A stretch of 15,301 nucleotides of DNA from Phyllobacteriaceae bacterium. Its GTDB lineage: Bacteria; Pseudomonadota; Alphaproteobacteria; Rhizobiales; Devosiaceae. Made by a program: the position numbers and the translations under genes. The stretch is taken from the NCBI GenBank assembly GCA_012799265.1, contig JAAZLP010000048.1, positions 1 through 15,301 on the forward strand. Direction: 5' to 3'. This document shows, in pieces, positions 13,398 to 15,301 of this stretch (position 1 is the stretch's first letter; each line of letters starts with the position of its first letter). Below the pieces are notes generated by a model, which saw only the letters and a program-made list of their open reading frames with translations, made no database searches and was not told the origin of the DNA.

Positions 13398-14327
13398 GTG
13401 ACGACGCTCCTGGTGAGCCAGCCTAATTTTGCGGATCACCGTACCCCCAAGGGACATTCCGAGCGCGCCGACCGGATCGTGGCTGTCAATGAGGCGCTTT
13501 CCGGGCGCGAATTTGCCGGCTTGGTGCGGCGGGACGCGCCTTATGGCGACCTGATGCTGGCCGAACTGGTGCATGACCGGCACTATCTGCAAATCCTGCG
13601 CGATGCGCGACCGGCCGAAGGCATAAGGCAGATTGATGCTGACACCTTCATTTCCGAGGGCTCGATGGATGCGGTCGCCGTTGGCCTCGGTGGTGCGCTG
13701 GCGGCGCTCGATGCCGTGGTCATGGGCGAGGTCAGCAATGCCTTCTGCGCCATCAGGCCGCCCGGGCATCATGCGGAAATCGCGAAACCCATGGGCTTTT
13801 GCCTCATCAATACGGTGGCCATCGTCGCGCGGGAAGCGCAGCGGAAATATGGTGCGGACCGGGTAGCGATCGTGGATTTCGACGTCCATCACGGCAATGG
13901 GACGCAGGACATTTTTGCTGACGATCCCAGCGTCTTCTATGCTTCGAGCCACCAGATGCCGCTTTATCCTGGCACCGGCAGTCCGAGCGAAACGGGCGTG
14001 GGCAATATCGTCAATGTGGGGCTTCCGGCTCATTCGGGCGGTGCTGCCATGCGCGAGGCCTATGAGAGCAAGATACTGCCGGCGCTGGAGCGTTTTGCCC
14101 CGGACATCCTGCTGCTTTCAGCCGGGTTCGATGCGCATTATCGCGACCCGCTGGCGCAGCTCGAATGGGTGGACGAGGATTTTGCCTGGCTCACGGGGAA
14201 GTTTATGGATGTTGCGGCCAAGTGCTGCGGCAACCGGATTGTGTCGCTGCTCGAAGGTGGCTATGACCTCAAGGGCCTGGCCAGCGGCGTGCAACACCAT
14301 GTGTCGACGCTGATGAACGGCAGATAA
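13398..14327 (+). CDS. Histone deacetylase superfamily protein (AcuC / acetylpolyamine amidohydrolase type)
   Basis: This 309-residue cytosolic enzyme belongs to the zinc-dependent arginase/deacetylase fold. The catalytic histidine pair is in IRPPGHHAE (His124, His125). The zinc ligands are Asp162 and His164 in DFDVHHGNGTQD and Asp245 in SAGFDAH, and the transition-state Tyr289 is in LLEGGYDLKGL. All key residues are present, so it should be active. Bacterial members deacetylate small molecules such as acetylpolyamines, or acetyl-lysine on proteins; the native substrate cannot be decided here. The start is a GTG at 13398 with GGAG seven bases upstream and the typical TTLLVSQPNFADHRTP beginning close by. 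The xseB start follows the stop by 25 bp, so the two are probably co-transcribed. Confidence 0.93.
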   Translation: MTTLLVSQPNFADHRTPKGHSERADRIVAVNEALSGREFAGLVRRDAPYGDLMLAELVHDRHYLQILRDARPAEGIRQIDADTFISEGSMDAVAVGLGGALAALDAVVMGEVSNAFCAIRPPGHHAEIAKPMGFCLINTVAIVAREAQRKYGADRVAIVDFDVHHGNGTQDIFADDPSVFYASSHQMPLYPGTGSPSETGVGNIVNVGLPAHSGGAAMREAYESKILPALERFAPDILLLSAGFDAHYRDPLAQLEWVDEDFAWLTGKFMDVAAKCCGNRIVSLLEGGYDLKGLASGVQHHVSTLMNGR

Positions 14328-14352
14328 TCGAAAGCTGAACGGAGCGGCGACA

Positions 14353-14601
14353 ATGAGTGAAACGCATGACGATGTGAAATCGCTGAGCTTCGAAGCTGCC
14401 CTCGAACAGCTCGAGCAGATCGTGCAGAAGCTCGAAAGCGGTCGCGCACCGCTCGCGGAATCCATCGCCATCTATGAGCGCGGCGAAGCGCTGAAGGCGC
14501 ATTGCGAAATGCTGCTCAAGACGGCCGAAGCGCGGATCGAGAAGATTACGCTGTCGCGCGACGGCAAGGCCGTGGGCACCGAGCCGCTCGACGCCAACTG
14601 A
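14353..14601 (+). CDS. xseB: Exodeoxyribonuclease VII small subunit
   Basis: XseB binds the large subunit XseA to form exonuclease VII, which degrades single-stranded DNA from either end to short oligonucleotides. The 82-residue length is normal for the family. The helical hairpin signature is clear: SFEAALEQLEQIVQKLESG, then APLAESIAIYERGEALKAHC and a final helix with LLKTAEARIEKI. GGAG lies about nine bases before the ATG. The gene is 25 bp after the deacetylase gene, an order seen in many related genomes. xseA is not in the window. A 77 bp gap follows before the Sco1-like gene, in which I could not find a convincing promoter or terminator. Confidence 0.95.
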   Translation: MSETHDDVKSLSFEAALEQLEQIVQKLESGRAPLAESIAIYERGEALKAHCEMLLKTAEARIEKITLSRDGKAVGTEPLDAN

Positions 14602-14678
14602 GCTGCGACCACTCCCCTCATTCCGCCGGTTGACGCTGACCTCTATGAAGGCGCGAGACCGCTTTTCAGGATATGGCG

Positions 14679-15275
14679 ATGACGAACAAAGCACTCCGCA
14701 ATTTCCGCATCGTGCTGTGGGTACTGGTAGCCGTCGCTGCCATCGGCGCGACGCTGCTCTATGTCTATCGTCCGCCGCAGCGGCCGCTTGGTGTCACGGG
14801 GCAGGAATTCGCGTTGACCTCCACCAAGGGTGGACGGTTCACGCAGGATGACCTCCGCGGCAAGCCGAGCCTTGTCTTCTTTGGCTATACGTTCTGCCCC
14901 GATGTCTGCCCGACAACGCTGGCCGAAACCACGGCATGGCGCGCCCAGGCGGGCCTCACCGAAGACGATCTGCGCATCATTTTCGTCACTGTCGACCCCG
15001 AGCGCGATACGCCCGAAATGGTCAAGGCCTATGTCGAAGGCTTTGACGAGAGCGTCATTGGTCTCGTTGGCAACCAGGCAGAAACCGACCAGGCCAAGGC
15101 CGCGTTCGGCGTCTTTTCCGAGAAGGCTGGCGATGTCGAAAGCGACTTCTACCTCGTGAACCACACGGCGCTTACCTTCCTCATCAAGGAAGACGGCAGC
15201 TTCCAGGGCACGATTTCCTATGAAGAAGCATCGGAAACCGCCGTCGCCAAGATCGAGCGGCTGGTCAAGGGATGA
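14679..15275 (+). CDS. Sco1/SenC family copper-binding protein
   Basis: Sco proteins carry copper and thiol-redox activity to the CuA centre of cytochrome c oxidase on the periplasmic side of the inner membrane. The protein (198 residues from this start) has one N-terminal membrane anchor (about residues 9-29, IVLWVLVAVAAIGATLLYVY) and then a thioredoxin-like fold. The copper ligands are all present: the CPDVC motif at Cys73 and Cys77 within FFGYTFCPDVCPTTLAE, and His162 in VNHTALTF. The ATG at 14679 is preferred because AGGA lies seven bases upstream; the ATG at 14673 would be only one base from it and adds two residues. No oxidase subunit gene is in the window, so its partner oxidase is elsewhere. 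Its TGA overlaps the next ATG (ATGA), suggesting coupled translation. Confidence 0.93.
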   Translation: MTNKALRNFRIVLWVLVAVAAIGATLLYVYRPPQRPLGVTGQEFALTSTKGGRFTQDDLRGKPSLVFFGYTFCPDVCPTTLAETTAWRAQAGLTEDDLRIIFVTVDPERDTPEMVKAYVEGFDESVIGLVGNQAETDQAKAAFGVFSEKAGDVESDFYLVNHTALTFLIKEDGSFQGTISYEEASETAVAKIERLVKG

Positions 15276-15301
15276 GCCGCATCCGGCTTGACCTGGCGCT
15301 C
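15272..15301 (+). CDS. tlyA: Start of a probable TlyA-type rRNA methyltransferase (cut by the right edge)
   Basis: Ten codons, reading MSRIRLDLAL, begin at an ATG that overlaps the Sco1-like stop as ATGA. This opening is very close to the usual start of TlyA proteins (an S4-type RNA-binding domain beginning near R.RLD..LV), which methylate 16S and 23S rRNA on ribose and are also called hemolysin A. A tlyA gene near xseB is common in related genomes, which supports the guess. Ten residues cannot prove it, and the rest lies beyond the window. Confidence 0.5.
   Translation, partial: MSRIRLDLAL

Noticed and set aside
14630..14660. TTGACG as a -35 box for the Sco1-like gene
   Set aside because: No acceptable -10 hexamer lies 16-18 bases downstream.

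Overview
The window reads as a GC-rich (roughly 60% or more by eye) alphaproteobacterial chromosome segment, most like Hyphomicrobiales. The gene content and protein wording resemble Devosia and its relatives, but that genus guess is inference; no rRNA or other marker is present to settle it. Genes are densely packed and mostly housekeeping. No tRNA, rRNA, CRISPR array, transposase or phage gene was seen. The longest stretch without a gene is 232 bp (1843-2074), and it holds a composite palindromic element.

Layout. A 2-hydroxyacid dehydrogenase fragment runs off the left edge (minus strand, 1-263). Diverging from it is a three-gene plus-strand cluster (421-3828): a circularly permuted ATP-grasp protein, an alpha-E protein and a transglutaminase-like cysteine protease. 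This is the conserved but still poorly understood set thought to make or attach a peptide-like product. Converging on it is a minus-strand pair (3844-6122): an AEC-family transporter followed by a CNNM/CBS/CorC membrane protein.

The centre (6286-9386) is a glycerol catabolism pair, glpD and glpK. It sits behind a promoter carrying three evenly spaced CGAAA boxes that look like a DeoR-type (GlpR) operator. Next come a small PhnA/YjdM-like protein without its zinc ribbon (9434-9736), a DUF1499 membrane protein (minus) sharing a CTAG stop with it, and pdxH (minus). A class II DnaJ gene diverges from pdxH.

The right part has a Sua5-type threonylcarbamoyl-AMP synthase (minus) convergent with dnaJ. 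Diverging from it is a plus-strand run: an HDAC-superfamily deacetylase, xseB, a Sco1/SenC copper protein, and the first ten codons of what is probably tlyA, overlapping the Sco1 stop codon.

Functional threads: glycerol is phosphorylated by GlpK and oxidised by GlpD; PdxH supplies pyridoxal phosphate; Sua5 supports tRNA t6A formation; XseB belongs to exonuclease VII; Sco1 supports cytochrome oxidase copper loading. The item closest to an undescribed system is the ATP-grasp/alpha-E/transglutaminase cluster, which here is interrupted by a palindromic intergenic element.
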